Source: Streptomyces sp. NBC_00670 (GTDB taxonomy: Bacteria; Actinomycetota; Actinomycetes; Streptomycetales; Streptomycetaceae). From it: a stretch of 64,000 nucleotides of DNA. Every line of letters starts with the position of its first letter. The first letter of the stretch is position 1. Positions 33,124 to 42,298 of this stretch are shown in pieces. The stretch spans positions 1,302,001-1,366,000 of the forward strand of contig NZ_CP109017.1 of assembly GCF_036226765.1 (NCBI RefSeq). The letters are read 5' to 3'. The position numbers were made by a program, and so were the translations under genes. The notes under the pieces were generated by a model, which was given only the letters and a program-made list of their open reading frames with translations, ran no database searches and had not been told where the DNA came from.

Positions 33124-34032
33124 TTACCAGCCGCGGTTGGCGTAGCGCTCGGTCTCGGGGAGGGTGTCGCAGTTGATGCCGACCATGGCCTCGCCGAGGT
33201 CGCGGGACGCGTCCGCGATGATCTTCGGGTCGTCGTAGAAGGTGGTCGCCTTGACGATGGCGGCGGCGCGCTTGGCCGGGTCGCCGGACTTGAAGATGCC
33301 GGAGCCGACGAAGACGCCCTCGGCGCCGAGCTGGCGCATCAGGGCGGCGTCGGCGGGGGTGGCCACGCCGCCGGCGGAGAACAGCACCACCGGGAGCTTG
33401 CCCAGCTCGGCGACCTCCTTGACCAGCTCGTAGGGGGCGCGCAGCTCCTTGGCGGCGGCGTACAGCTCGTTGTTGTCGCAGCCGCGGAGCTTGGCGATCT
33501 CGCCCTTGATCCGGCGCAGGTGGCGGACCGCCTCGACGACGTTGCCGGTGCCGGCCTCGCCCTTGGAGCGGATCATGGCCGCGCCCTCGGCGATGCGGCG
33601 CAGGGCCTCGCCGAGGTTGGTGGCGCCGCACACGAAGGGGGTGGTGAAGGCCCACTTGTCGGAGTGGTTGACCTCGTCGGCGGGGGTGAGGACCTCGGAC
33701 TCGTCGATGTAGTCGACGCCGAGGGACTGCAGGACCTGGGCCTCGACGAAGTGGCCGATGCGGGACTTGGCCATCACGGGGATGGAGACGGCGCCGATGA
33801 TGCCCTCGATCATGTCCGGGTCGGACATGCGGGCGACGCCGCCGTCCTTGCGGATGTCGGCGGGGACGCGTTCGAGGGCCATGACGGCGACGGCGCCGGC
33901 GTCCTCGGCGATCTTCGCCTGCTCGGGGGTGACGACGTCCATGATCACGCCGCCCTTGAGCTGTTCGGCCATGCCGCGCTTGACGCGGGCGGTGCCGGTT
34001 TCGGGGGTGGGGGTGGGGGGCGTGACGGACAT
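33124..34032 (-). CDS. pdxS: Pyridoxal 5'-phosphate synthase subunit PdxS
   Basis: 302 residues from ATG at 34032 ([20 protein letters not shown]). A TIM-barrel synthase that forms a dodecamer. The RMAEQLK-like entry [15 protein letters not shown], the active-site Lys in [28 protein letters not shown], and the late [17 protein letters not shown] and GVFVGSGIF are all as in the family. The N-terminal 17 residues are a Thr/Pro-rich extension. It is first gene of pdxST. Confidence 0.98.
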   Translation of the reverse strand: MSVTPPTPTPETGTARVKRGMAEQLKGGVIMDVVTPEQAKIAEDAGAVAVMALERVPADIRKDGGVARMSDPDMIEGIIGAVSIPVMAKSRIGHFVEAQVLQSLGVDYIDESEVLTPADEVNHSDKWAFTTPFVCGATNLGEALRRIAEGAAMIRSKGEAGTGNVVEAVRHLRRIKGEIAKLRGCDNNELYAAAKELRAPYELVKEVAELGKLPVVLFSAGGVATPADAALMRQLGAEGVFVGSGIFKSGDPAKRAAAIVKATTFYDDPKIIADASRDLGEAMVGINCDTLPETERYANRGW

Positions 34033-34143
34033 GGGGTGACCTCGCTCGGGGGAAGGGGCGTTCGTTCGGCTTTCTGCCGGTTCGAGGTAACGGCAGGGGG
34101 GAGGGGTGCGGCAAGGGCCAATGGGTGGGCGGTGGATTTTTTT

Positions 34144-34233
34144 CGCCCCCGCCGCCCCTGCCCTTCCCGTCCCCGGGGGCAAGCCCCCGGACCCCCGAAA
34201 GATGCGCAGTTCCCCGCGCCCCTTACGGGGCGC
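34144..34233. repeat. Dispersed multi-hairpin module, copy C (3' of the LemA-like gene)
   Basis: CGCCCCCGCCGCCCCTGCCC (34144-34163) is followed by a hairpin CCGGGGGC-AA-GCCCCCGG (34173-34190). After GCGCAGTTCCCC comes GCGCCCC-TTAC-GGGGCGC (34216-34233), five bases before the stop codon of the gene at 34238. The order and orientation relative to the minus-strand gene end match copies A and B, while the middle hairpin differs in sequence. Confidence 0.8.
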
Positions 34234-34237
34234 TTCT

Positions 34238-34795
34238 CTACCTGTCCGTCAGGGCCGACGGGGCCTCGTCGTCCATTTCGAAGGCCATCGGGAACGGGGC
34301 GTGGCCGGCCAGGTGGAACCAGCGGACCTTGCGGTGGAGGCGGAGGGCGCGGGCCGCGCGTACGGCGTCGTTGTGGAAGCGGCGGGCCATCGGCACCCTG
34401 CGGACCGCCTCCGTGAGCTCCCGGGCGGCGTCCTGGCCGCCCGGGGCCCGGCGGACCTCCTCGACCTGCTGGGCCTCGGCGAAGACGGCCCGCAGCGCCT
34501 GGCTCAGCTCGCTCTCGGCGACCTCGCGCTGCTCCTCCTCGGCCTGCCGGGCGGCGTGGGCCGCCTCGTACAGGACGATGGAGGCGGCCGGGTCCAATAC
34601 GCCCGAAGTGGCCAGTTCCTGGGCGACCGAGGCGCGGCGCAGCAGGGTCGCGTCCAGGGCGGCGCGGGCCGCGTCGATCCGGGCGTGCAGCCGGTCAAGG
34701 CGCCCGGCGGTCCAGCTCAGGTACAGGCCGATCGCGACGAGGGCGACGAGGATCCAGATCAGCGTTGCGGTCACGGGCGGCAAGGCTACCGGCAC
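34238..34795 (-). CDS. LemA-like membrane-anchored coiled-coil protein
   Basis: 185 residues from GTG at 34795; a second GTG at 34774 would give 178 residues and neither has a clear ribosome-binding site. One N-terminal membrane helix ([17 protein letters not shown]) is followed by long helices ([40 protein letters not shown]). The C-terminal [15 protein letters not shown] and [15 protein letters not shown] resemble the ARRxYNxAV and AGLFGFxPxxxFE ends of LemA proteins. The resemblance is my reading of the pattern. Function unknown. It follows pimA by 27 bases and may be in that operon. Confidence 0.75.
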   Translation of the reverse strand: MPVALPPVTATLIWILVALVAIGLYLSWTAGRLDRLHARIDAARAALDATLLRRASVAQELATSGVLDPAASIVLYEAAHAARQAEEEQREVAESELSQALRAVFAEAQQVEEVRRAPGGQDAARELTEAVRRVPMARRFHNDAVRAARALRLHRKVRWFHLAGHAPFPMAFEMDDEAPSALTDR

Positions 34796-34822
34796 GCTCT
34801 GCGGGCATGGCCCGGGCGGCGG

Positions 34823-35992
34823 TCAGTCCCGGGCCAGCCCCAGGCGGGCCCGCAGGCCCGGGGAGCGGTCGTCGTCGGCCGCGGCCACCGCCGCCGCGCC
34901 GGCCGTCACCGTCTCGTAGACCGAGAGGATGTCCGCGCCCACCGTGGACCAGTCGAAGCGCCGCACGTGGGCGCTCCCCCGCTCCCGCAGTTCGGCCCGG
35001 CGCGCGGCGTCGCCGAGCAGCCGTGTCGCGGAGTCGGCGAGGGCGTCGGCGTCCTCGTTGGCGAAGAGTTCGCCCGCCGAGCCGTGGTCGAGCACCTGGG
35101 CGAAGGCGTCGAGGTCGGAGGCGAGCACCGGGGCGCCCGCCGACATGGCCTCGACCAGGATGATGCCGAAGCTCTCGCCGCCGGTGTTGGGCGCCACGTA
35201 CACGTCGACGCTGCGCAGGAAGCGTGCCTTGTCCTCGTCGCTGATCATGCCGAGGAACTCGACGCGGTCGCGCAGCTCCTTCGGCAGGCCCGCGACGGCC
35301 TCCTTCTCGTCGCCGCGCCCGGCGACCAGGAGCCGGGCCTCCGGGTGGGCGGCGAGGATCTTCGGCAGCGCCTTCATGAGGACGGGCAGGCCCTTGCGGG
35401 GCTCGTCGATGCGGCCCATGAAGCCGAGCGTGCCGCCCTGCCACTCGGGCTTCGGCTCGGCCCGGGCGAAGAAGTCGACGTCGACGCCGTTGGGGATGAC
35501 CACCGCGTCCCCGCCCAGGTGTTCGACGAGGGTGCGGCGGGCGTACTCGCTCACCGCGATCCGCGCGCTTATCTTCTCCAGCGCCGCCTGGAGGATGGCG
35601 TACGCGGCGATCATCGCCCGGGAGCGCGGGTTGGAGGTGTGGAAGGTGGCGACGATGGGACCCTGCGCCGCCCAGCAGGCCAGCAGCCCGAGCGAGGGCG
35701 AGGTCGGCTCGTGGATGTGGATGACGTCGAACGCGCCGTCGTGCAGCCAGCGCCGGACCCGGGCCGCGGACAGGAAGCCGAAGTTGAGGCGGGCCACCGA
35801 GCCGTTGTACGGCACCGGGACCGCGCGGCCGGCCGAGACGACGTACGGCGGCAGCGGGGTGTCGTCGTCCGCGGGGGCGAGGACGGAGACCTCGTGGCCC
35901 TGGCGGAGGAAGTAGTCGGCCAGGTCGCGGATGTGGAACTGGACGCCGCCCGGCACGTCCCAGGAGTACGGGCAGACGATGCCGATCCTCAC
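34823..35992 (-). CDS. pimA: Phosphatidylinositol alpha-mannosyltransferase (PimA-like, GT4)
   Basis: 389 residues from GTG at 35992, overlapping the patA stop (GTGA). GT-B glycosyltransferase: the N-terminal domain starts VRIGIVCPYSWDVPGGVQFH, the acceptor side has HIHEPTSPSLGLL, and the GDP-mannose side has GGESFGIILVEAMSAGAPV with the EX7E motif. It adds the first mannose to phosphatidylinositol on the cytosolic face. The block pgsA-patA-pimA is the classic PIM gene order, which fixes the role better than sequence alone. Confidence 0.93.
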   Translation of the reverse strand: MRIGIVCPYSWDVPGGVQFHIRDLADYFLRQGHEVSVLAPADDDTPLPPYVVSAGRAVPVPYNGSVARLNFGFLSAARVRRWLHDGAFDVIHIHEPTSPSLGLLACWAAQGPIVATFHTSNPRSRAMIAAYAILQAALEKISARIAVSEYARRTLVEHLGGDAVVIPNGVDVDFFARAEPKPEWQGGTLGFMGRIDEPRKGLPVLMKALPKILAAHPEARLLVAGRGDEKEAVAGLPKELRDRVEFLGMISDEDKARFLRSVDVYVAPNTGGESFGIILVEAMSAGAPVLASDLDAFAQVLDHGSAGELFANEDADALADSATRLLGDAARRAELRERGSAHVRRFDWSTVGADILSVYETVTAGAAAVAAADDDRSPGLRARLGLARD

Positions 35993-36987
35993 GACGGCTC
36001 CCCGCCGGCCGGGGCGGTGCGGTCCTGGCCGGGCAGGGCGGTGCCGCCCTCGTCCGGCTGCTCCCGCTGTCCCTGCTGGTCCTGTGCGCGGCGCGGTTCC
36101 AGGTCGGCGAGCCACAGTCGCTGCAGCATGTGCCAGTCCTCCGGATGGTCGGCGATCCCCGAGGCGAAGGCATCGGCCAGCGCCTGTGTCATGACAGACG
36201 TCTTCTCGGCGCGCGTACCTGACGCGGGTACCTCGATCGGGGGATGCACCCTGCCCTGCATGACGGGTGAGTCGTCGTACCAGAGGGTGACCGGGAGCAG
36301 CAGGGCGCCGGTCTGCTGGGCGAGCAGGGCGGGGCCGGCCGGCATGCGGGCGGTCTCGCCGAAGAAGTCCACGGCCACGCCGGAGGCCGACAGATCGCGG
36401 TCGGCGACCAGGCAGACCAGGCCGCCCGCCCGCAGCCGCCGGGCCAGGGCGCCGAAGGCGGAGCCGCCGCTGTGCGGGAGCACCTCCATGCCCAGGCCCT
36501 CGCGGTAGGCGACGAAGCGGTCGTAGAGCGTCTCGGGCTTGAGGCGTTCGGCGACGGTGGTGAAGGGCGTCTGCAGTTCGGTGGTGACCCAGGCGCCGGC
36601 GAGGTCCCAGTTGGCCAGGTGCGGCAGGGCGAGGATGACGCCGTTGCCCGCGGCGAGCCCGTCGGTGAGGTGGTGCACGTCCTTGGGGGCGAATCCGCCG
36701 CGCACCCGCTCGGCGCTCCAGGCGGGCAGCCGGAAGGACTCCATCCAGTAGCGCAGGTAGGAGCGCATCCCGGCGCGGGAGAGCGCGGCGAGCCGCTCGG
36801 GGCCCGCGTCGGGCACCACGCGCGCGTAGTTGGCCTCCAGGCGGAGCACGCCCTTGCCGCGCCGCTTCCAGGCGAGGTCGGCGACGGTCCGGCCGAGGCG
36901 GACGGCGACCGGCTCGGGGAGCTTCTTGACCGTGCTCCAGCCGAGCCCGTAGAGCGCGTCCGTCAGCCGCTCACGGGCACCGCTCAC
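35989..36987 (-). CDS. patA: Phosphatidylinositol mannoside acyltransferase (PatA-like)
   Basis: 332 residues from GTG at 36987, overlapping the pgsA stop (GTGA). LpxL/HtrB-type acyltransferase with the catalytic HX4D in LPHLANWDLAGAW, a later CLVADRDLSASGVAVDFFGE and the QQTGALLLPVTLWYDD segment. It acylates the mannose of PIM using acyl-CoA. A disordered C-terminal tail (RRAQDQQGQREQPDEGG) is unusual but not disruptive. It is the middle gene of the translationally coupled pgsA-patA-pimA set. Confidence 0.93.
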   Translation of the reverse strand: MSGARERLTDALYGLGWSTVKKLPEPVAVRLGRTVADLAWKRRGKGVLRLEANYARVVPDAGPERLAALSRAGMRSYLRYWMESFRLPAWSAERVRGGFAPKDVHHLTDGLAAGNGVILALPHLANWDLAGAWVTTELQTPFTTVAERLKPETLYDRFVAYREGLGMEVLPHSGGSAFGALARRLRAGGLVCLVADRDLSASGVAVDFFGETARMPAGPALLAQQTGALLLPVTLWYDDSPVMQGRVHPPIEVPASGTRAEKTSVMTQALADAFASGIADHPEDWHMLQRLWLADLEPRRAQDQQGQREQPDEGGTALPGQDRTAPAGGEPS

Positions 36988-37673
36988 TGCCGGGCCCCGC
37001 TGCCGTGTCCGGCGGCGCTCTCCCCGGCCCCGGCGGCCGCCGCGGCCTCGGCCTCGGCGGACTCGCGGCGGACCGTGACGACGCGCTGGATCAGCGTGAC
37101 GAGGCTGCCCACGGCGACGATCCACAGGGCGACGGGCAGCAGGTACTGGATGCCCGGGACCCCGAACTTGTGCAGGCCCGCGAAGCCGGCGGCGACCAGC
37201 GAGATCACCAGTCGCTCGGCGCGCTCCACCAGGCCGTTGACGGCCACCGGCAGTCCGATCGACTCGCCGCGCGCCTTGGTGTACGACACCACCTGGCCGC
37301 TGGCCAGACAGAAGATCGCCACCGCGCACAGCAGGTTGTCGTCGCCGCGGCCCGCGTACCACAGGGCGAACCCGCCGAAGATCGCGCCGTCGGCCACCCG
37401 GTCGAGGGTGGAGTCCAGGAAGGCGCCCCAGCGGCTGGAGCGGCCGAGCTGGCGGGCCATGTTGCCGTCGACGAGGTCCGAGAAGACGAACAGGGTGATG
37501 ACGACCGTGCCCCAGAAGAACTCGCCCCAGGGGTAGAAGACCAGCGCTCCCGCGACCACACCGGCGGTGCCCAGGAGCGTGACCGTGTCGGGACTGACCC
37601 CGCGGCGGATGAGGAACGAGGCGAACGGTGTGAGAACACGCGTGAAGAATGCACGCGCGTACTTGTTCAGCAT
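36984..37673 (-). CDS. pgsA: Phosphatidylinositol(-phosphate) synthase, CDP-alcohol phosphatidyltransferase
   Basis: 229 residues from ATG at 37673 (MLNKYARAFFTRVLTPFASF). The CDP-alcohol signature D-X2-DG-X2-AR-X8-G-X3-D-X3-D is complete: DLVDGNMARQLGRSSRWGAF then LDSTLD. Five to six membrane helices are apparent. The context with patA and pimA points to phosphatidylinositol-phosphate synthase (PgsA1) rather than phosphatidylglycerol phosphate synthase. The Ala/Glu-rich tail is not conserved. Confidence 0.93.
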   Translation of the reverse strand: MLNKYARAFFTRVLTPFASFLIRRGVSPDTVTLLGTAGVVAGALVFYPWGEFFWGTVVITLFVFSDLVDGNMARQLGRSSRWGAFLDSTLDRVADGAIFGGFALWYAGRGDDNLLCAVAIFCLASGQVVSYTKARGESIGLPVAVNGLVERAERLVISLVAAGFAGLHKFGVPGIQYLLPVALWIVAVGSLVTLIQRVVTVRRESAEAEAAAAAGAGESAAGHGSGARQ

Positions 37674-37991
37674 GGCCTTCCCGACGGTCGGTGTGGCCGC
37701 GGCCCCTGCTGGCCGCCGGCTGGCCCATCGTAGCCACGCGCGCGCGTGGCTGACGGCCGGGCACCCGCAGCCCGGGGTCACGGCCTGGCGGCGCCCCGGT
37801 CACGGCGGGGTCGCGGGCGGGGGGAGCCGCCTTCGGGGCGGCGTCGCGGGGGCCGACGGTGTCCCTCGTATGGACGCACAGTGACACCAGTGCCAAGCTC
37901 GAAGGACCGCGGGCGTCGCCGGAGCCGCCAGTGCACGCGGTACCGCGTGTCCGCGCCCACAGTGACCTCACCGTGTACGGGAGGCAGGACC
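37674..37991. promoter_or_regulatory. Divergent pgsA / EF-G-like intergenic region with palindromes
   Basis: 318 bp without a gene. It holds a perfect 20-bp palindrome AGCCACGCGCGCGCGTGGCT (37732-37751) on the pgsA side and a GCCGCC-TTCG-type hairpin (37826-37842). On the other side a 16-bp palindrome CACGCGGTACCGCGTG (37934-37949) lies between two direct copies of CACAGTGAC (37877-37885, 37958-37966) just before the EF-G-like start. Both promoters must lie here; the palindromes are candidate operators. Confidence 0.5.
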
Positions 37992-40205
37992 ATGGGCGAC
38001 AAGACGCACACCCACCCCGGGGCCGCCGGCAGGGCGCCGGCGGCCGACCACCCCACGTCCGTGCGGAATGTGGTGCTGGTCGGCCACAGCGGATCGGGCA
38101 AGACGACGCTGGTGGAGGCGCTCGCGCTGACGGCGGGGGCGGTGAACCGGGCGGGCCGCGTGGAGGACGGCGGCACCGTCTCCGACTACGACGACATCGA
38201 GCACCGCCAGCAGCGCTCCGTACAGCTCTCCCTCGTCCCCGTCGAATGGGACGGCATCAAGGTCAACCTGCTGGACACCCCCGGATACGCCGACTTCGTC
38301 GGGGAGCTCAGGGCCGGTCTGCGCGCCGCGGATGCGGCCCTCTTCGTCGTCTCCGCCGCCGACGGCGTGGACGGCTCGACCCGGATGGTGTGGGAGGAGT
38401 GCGCGGCGGTCGGCATGCCGCGCGCGCTCGTCATCACGCACCTGGAGGCGGCGCGCGCCGACTTCGAGGAGACGACCCGGGTCTGCGCCGAGGCCTTCGG
38501 CGCCGACGACCCCGACGCCGTACTCCCCCTGTACCTGCCGCTGCACGGCGCGCAGGGGCCCGACGGGCACGCGCCCGTCACCGGACTGATCGGGCTCCTC
38601 ACCCAGCGCCTGTTCGACTACGCCTCCGGGGAGCGCACGGAGTCCGAGCCGGGCCCCGAGCAGCTGCCGCTGATCGAGGAGGCCCGCAACCGGCTGATCG
38701 AGGGGATCATCGCCGAGAGCGAGGACGAGACGCTCATGGACCGCTATCTCGGCGGTGAGCGGATCGACGTCAAGACGCTGATCGGGGACCTGGAACGGGC
38801 CGTGGCCCGGGGCTCCTTCTTCCCCGTGCTGGCCGCCGCGCCCGCCGCCGACGGGGCGCGGCAGGGGCTCGGCACCGTGGAACTGCTCGAACTGATCACC
38901 GGCGGTTTCCCGACCCCGCCCGAGCGCGTGGCGCCCACGGTCACCACCCCGGAGGGGCGGGAGCGGGCGCTGAAGACCTGCGATCCGGACGGGCCGCTGG
39001 TCGCGGAGGTCGTCAAGACCGCCTCCGATCCGTATGTGGGGCGCGTCTCGCTCGTACGGGTGTTCTCCGGGACGCTACGACCCGACGAGACCGTCCACGT
39101 GTCCGGGCACGGGCTGACCGACCGAGGGCACGAGGATCACGACGTCGACGAGCGGATCGGCGCGCTGTCCACGCCGTTCGGCAAGCAGCAGCGCCCGGTC
39201 ACCCACTGCGTCGCCGGGGACCTCGCGTGCGTGGCGAAGCTGAATCGGGCGGAGACCGGCGACACCCTGTCCGCCAAGGACGACCCGCTGCTCATGGAGG
39301 CCTGGCGGATGCCGGACCCGCTGCTGCCGGTGGCCATCCAGGCGCACAGCAAGGCCGACGAGGACAAGCTCTCCCAAGGGCTGGCCCGGCTGGTCGCCGA
39401 GGACCCCACGATGCGGCTCGAACAGAACCAGCACACCCATCAGGTCGTGCTCTGGTGCCTCGGCGAGGCGCACGCGGACGTGGCCCTGGAGCGGCTGCGC
39501 AGCCGGTACGGCGTGCAGGTCGACACCGTGCCGCACCGGGTCTCCCTGCGGGAGACGTTCGCGGAGCGGTCGGCCGGACGCGGCCGGCACGTCAAGCAGT
39601 CCGGCGGGCACGGCCAGTTCGCGATCTGCGAGATCGAGGTCGAGCCGCTGCCCGGCGGCTCCGGCATCGAGTTCGTCGACAAGGTCGTCGGCGGCGCGGT
39701 GCCCCGGCAGTTCATCCCGTCGGTCGAGAAAGGGGTGCGCGCGCAGGCCGCCCGGGGTGTCGTCGCGGGGTATCCGCTGGTCGACGTGCGGGTGACCCTG
39801 CTCGACGGCAAGGCCCACTCGGTGGACTCCTCCGACGCCGCGTTCCAGACCGCGGGTGCGCTGGCGCTGCGCGAGGCGGCGGCCGGGGCGCGGATCCATC
39901 TGCTCGAGCCGGTGGCGGAGGTGTCGGTGCTCGTCGGCGACGACTTCGTGGGCGCGGTGATGAGCGATCTGTCCGGGCGGCGGGGGCGGGTGCTGGGCAC
40001 CGAGCAGATGGCGGGCGGGGGGCGCGGGGGCGGGCGCACGGTGGTGCGGGCGGAGGTGCCGGAGATCGAGATCGGGCGGTACGCCGTCGATCTGCGGTCC
40101 CTGTCGCACGGCACCGCCCGCTTCGACCGGGTGTACGCGCGGCACGAGCCGATGCCGGCGCAGGTGGCGGAGCGGTTGCGGGCGGAGGAGAGGGAGGCCT
40201 CCTGA
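37992..40205 (+). CDS. EF-G-like paralogue (FusA2 type) with degenerate GTPase motifs
   Basis: 737 residues from ATG at 37992. It has the overall five-domain EF-G layout: P-loop GHSGSGKT (31-38), DTPGYAD at 95-101, domain II (about 320-430), domain IV (HVKQSGGHGQFAICEIEVEP) and an EF-G C-terminal domain. Two G motifs are degenerate. The guanine-specificity motif NKxD reads THLE (149-152), and the switch II catalytic His (DTPGHVD) is Tyr. Such paralogues are widespread in actinobacteria and not established as translocases. It is a single gene with its own promoter, divergent from pgsA. Confidence 0.9.
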   Translation: MGDKTHTHPGAAGRAPAADHPTSVRNVVLVGHSGSGKTTLVEALALTAGAVNRAGRVEDGGTVSDYDDIEHRQQRSVQLSLVPVEWDGIKVNLLDTPGYADFVGELRAGLRAADAALFVVSAADGVDGSTRMVWEECAAVGMPRALVITHLEAARADFEETTRVCAEAFGADDPDAVLPLYLPLHGAQGPDGHAPVTGLIGLLTQRLFDYASGERTESEPGPEQLPLIEEARNRLIEGIIAESEDETLMDRYLGGERIDVKTLIGDLERAVARGSFFPVLAAAPAADGARQGLGTVELLELITGGFPTPPERVAPTVTTPEGRERALKTCDPDGPLVAEVVKTASDPYVGRVSLVRVFSGTLRPDETVHVSGHGLTDRGHEDHDVDERIGALSTPFGKQQRPVTHCVAGDLACVAKLNRAETGDTLSAKDDPLLMEAWRMPDPLLPVAIQAHSKADEDKLSQGLARLVAEDPTMRLEQNQHTHQVVLWCLGEAHADVALERLRSRYGVQVDTVPHRVSLRETFAERSAGRGRHVKQSGGHGQFAICEIEVEPLPGGSGIEFVDKVVGGAVPRQFIPSVEKGVRAQAARGVVAGYPLVDVRVTLLDGKAHSVDSSDAAFQTAGALALREAAAGARIHLLEPVAEVSVLVGDDFVGAVMSDLSGRRGRVLGTEQMAGGGRGGGRTVVRAEVPEIEIGRYAVDLRSLSHGTARFDRVYARHEPMPAQVAERLRAEEREAS

Positions 40206-40259
40206 GGAGGGTCACGGTCGGACTTTTCCCCGCACGATGTCGGTACGGGCCGTTACGCT

Positions 40260-40271
40260 GATCACGTGATC
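40260..40271. promoter_or_regulatory. 12-bp perfect palindrome upstream of the membrane-protein gene
   Basis: GATCACGTGATC lies 105 bp before the GTG at 40377 and is followed after 10 bases by GTGATC again (40282-40287). It overlaps a plausible promoter position (GTTACGCTGATCACG). It may be an operator for an unidentified dimeric regulator; no evidence beyond symmetry. Confidence 0.35.
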
Positions 40272-40376
40272 GCTTGATGGCGTGATCGGGACGCACGGCC
40301 CGTTCAACAGGTGTGCGGAGCAAGGAAGTCGGGAAAAGCCGCAAGCAGCGGGGTACGGCGGCGAGTGGGGGCGGCA

Positions 40377-42032
40377 GTGGCGGACGACGGATTCGATTTC
40401 AGCCCGGGGGCGCAGGTGCCGCTCGCGGGTGCCGCGGGCCAGACGGCGGCGACGTACGCGCTGGCGTCCGCGGCGTACCGCGACGACGAGGTCACCAAGA
40501 TCCTCGAAGCCGACAACGAGTGGCACAAGTCCAAGGTCTCGGACCCGCGCATCAAGATGCTGCGGCCCAGGCTCGGCGAGGCGTACTCCCGGGCCGTGAT
40601 CGACCGCATGCTCGGCGCCGGCCGCGCCCCGCTCATCCAGTCCTTCGGCACCGAGCCCCAGGTCGTCGTCGAGCACTGTCTGGCCGCCCACCGGATACGC
40701 CGTGAGCGCGACAACTGGCTCACCGCCGTGACGGTGCTGTGCGGGCTGCTCTTCCTGCCCGGGTTCCTCGTCTGGCTGCTCATCTTCATCCTGCGGACCA
40801 ACGTCGCCAAGACCACGGACAAGCGGGCCTCCGCGCTCGGCACGGGCGTGCTGATCGCCTTCGGCGCGCTCGCCGTGCTGCTGCTGATCAAGATGCCGCT
40901 CGCCGGCTTCTGGGGCTGGTACGCGCGTGCGTCGGTCGTCATGCCGGTCGTCGGCTGGGTGTGGGCCAAGCGCATCTGCGAGCGGACGGCGCGGGATCTG
41001 CGGGAGCGGTGGGACAGCCTGCTGGCCGGTGGCGGCCTCGGGGCGAAGATCCCCGAGGCGGTTCCCGGCAGCCCCGGGGAGTCCGCGGCGGAGCAGCTGC
41101 GCAAGGAACTGGTCCGGCTCAGCGCCGAGCAGCGGTCCAACTCCGTCTTCTACGCCGGGCCCAAGGGCATCCTCGGCATGGGGACGCGGTGGGGCAGCTG
41201 GCAGCTCGCGGAGGACCTCGTGCCGCGCGAGGCGGGCAAGGAGATCAACCCGTTCCGCAGCTGGGACGTCGTGCGCGCGATCCACGACCAGCTCAAGCTG
41301 CTGGAGCGGGGGCCGCTGAACACGGGCGGGTTCCCGGCGCCCTCGGTGAAACACTGGATCGTCACGCCGGTCGGGGAGAACGCGGGGGCGGTGTCCCGGC
41401 CCAGCGGTACGGACGTGGACGCGTACCAGGTCAAGTCGCACGCGATACAGGAGATCTGCAACAAGCAGCAGTTCGGGGCGGGTGACCGGCACTACCTCGG
41501 GGTGCAGTGGACGCTGTGGGACGGACAGCTGGTGCTCACCATGATGATCACGGTGACCGTGCTGCACGAGACGCTGCGGATCGAGGTGACCGGCCATGCG
41601 CTGGGGCCGGTGCACTCGCTGTTCACCAGCAAGCCGGCGGCCAAGACGAAGACCGTGCAGAAGTCCGTACGGTTCTGGGAGACGCGGTCGGTGAAACTGC
41701 CGCTGGTCGACACGGACGAGGTGGTGCGGCTGGCGGCGCGGGCACCGCTGACGTGGTACCCGCCGCTGCTGAACTGGCTCGGCGGCACGCTGACGCTGCC
41801 CGAGCCGTTCGGGCTGCGGCACTCGTGGGCGGACCAGCCGTGGCGGCACCGGTTCATGGCCGACGACGCGTTGCGGGCGGCTACGCCGGTGCTGCGGGTG
41901 GTGCATGCGGCGGCGCTGAAGGTGCTGGCGGAGAACGGGGTGGATACGGAGCGGTTCGGGGCGCGGTCGTCCGCGTTGAGTGGACAGGTGCAGGATGTGA
42001 CGCCCAAGAAGGCGGACGTCTACGACGCGTAG
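40377..42032 (+). CDS. Large conserved membrane protein of unknown function
   Basis: 551 residues from GTG at 40377 (VADDGFDFSPGAQVPLAGAA); an open reading continues upstream to 40311. After a cytosolic part, three membrane helices lie at about 115-139, 153-172 and 176-198. A long soluble C-terminal region follows, with conserved-looking stretches (FYAGPKGILGMGTRWGSW, WTLWDGQLVLTMMITVTVLH). No enzyme motif is recognised. It stands between the EF-G-like gene and the HIT gene in Streptomyces as I recall. The ribosome-binding site is weak (GGGGGCGG). Confidence 0.85.
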   Translation: MADDGFDFSPGAQVPLAGAAGQTAATYALASAAYRDDEVTKILEADNEWHKSKVSDPRIKMLRPRLGEAYSRAVIDRMLGAGRAPLIQSFGTEPQVVVEHCLAAHRIRRERDNWLTAVTVLCGLLFLPGFLVWLLIFILRTNVAKTTDKRASALGTGVLIAFGALAVLLLIKMPLAGFWGWYARASVVMPVVGWVWAKRICERTARDLRERWDSLLAGGGLGAKIPEAVPGSPGESAAEQLRKELVRLSAEQRSNSVFYAGPKGILGMGTRWGSWQLAEDLVPREAGKEINPFRSWDVVRAIHDQLKLLERGPLNTGGFPAPSVKHWIVTPVGENAGAVSRPSGTDVDAYQVKSHAIQEICNKQQFGAGDRHYLGVQWTLWDGQLVLTMMITVTVLHETLRIEVTGHALGPVHSLFTSKPAAKTKTVQKSVRFWETRSVKLPLVDTDEVVRLAARAPLTWYPPLLNWLGGTLTLPEPFGLRHSWADQPWRHRFMADDALRAATPVLRVVHAAALKVLAENGVDTERFGARSSALSGQVQDVTPKKADVYDA

Positions 42033-42102
42033 TGCCTCCGGCGGTTGGCGCGGCTACTGCGGGCCGGGGGCGCAGGGTGCCTGCGGCGGCTGCCGGTGCG
42101 TG

Positions 42103-42298
42103 GTCGCGGTGCGTCGGCGGGTGCGGGGGTGCTGCCGGTGCCGGGTCGCGGTGCGTCGCCGGGTGCGGGGGTGCTGCCGGTGCCGGGTCGCGGTGCGTCG
42201 CCGGGTGCGGGGGTGCTGCCGGTGCCGGGTCGCGGTGCGTCGCCGGGTGCGGGGGTGCTGCCGGTGCCGGGTCGCGGTGCGTCGCCGGGTGCGGGTGC
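42103..42298. repeat. 42-bp tandem repeat, about 4.6 copies
   Basis: Units begin GTCGCGGTGCGTCGCCGGGT at 42103, 42145, 42187, 42229 and 42271. The three units from 42145 to 42270 are identical, the first differs by one base in this segment, and the last is truncated. They lie in the 444-bp gap between the membrane-protein stop (42032) and the HIT-gene stop (42477). The rest of the gap contains no recognisable gene. Reading frames through the repeat on either strand give only Arg/His or Gly-rich repeats and are not credible proteins. Confidence 0.9.
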
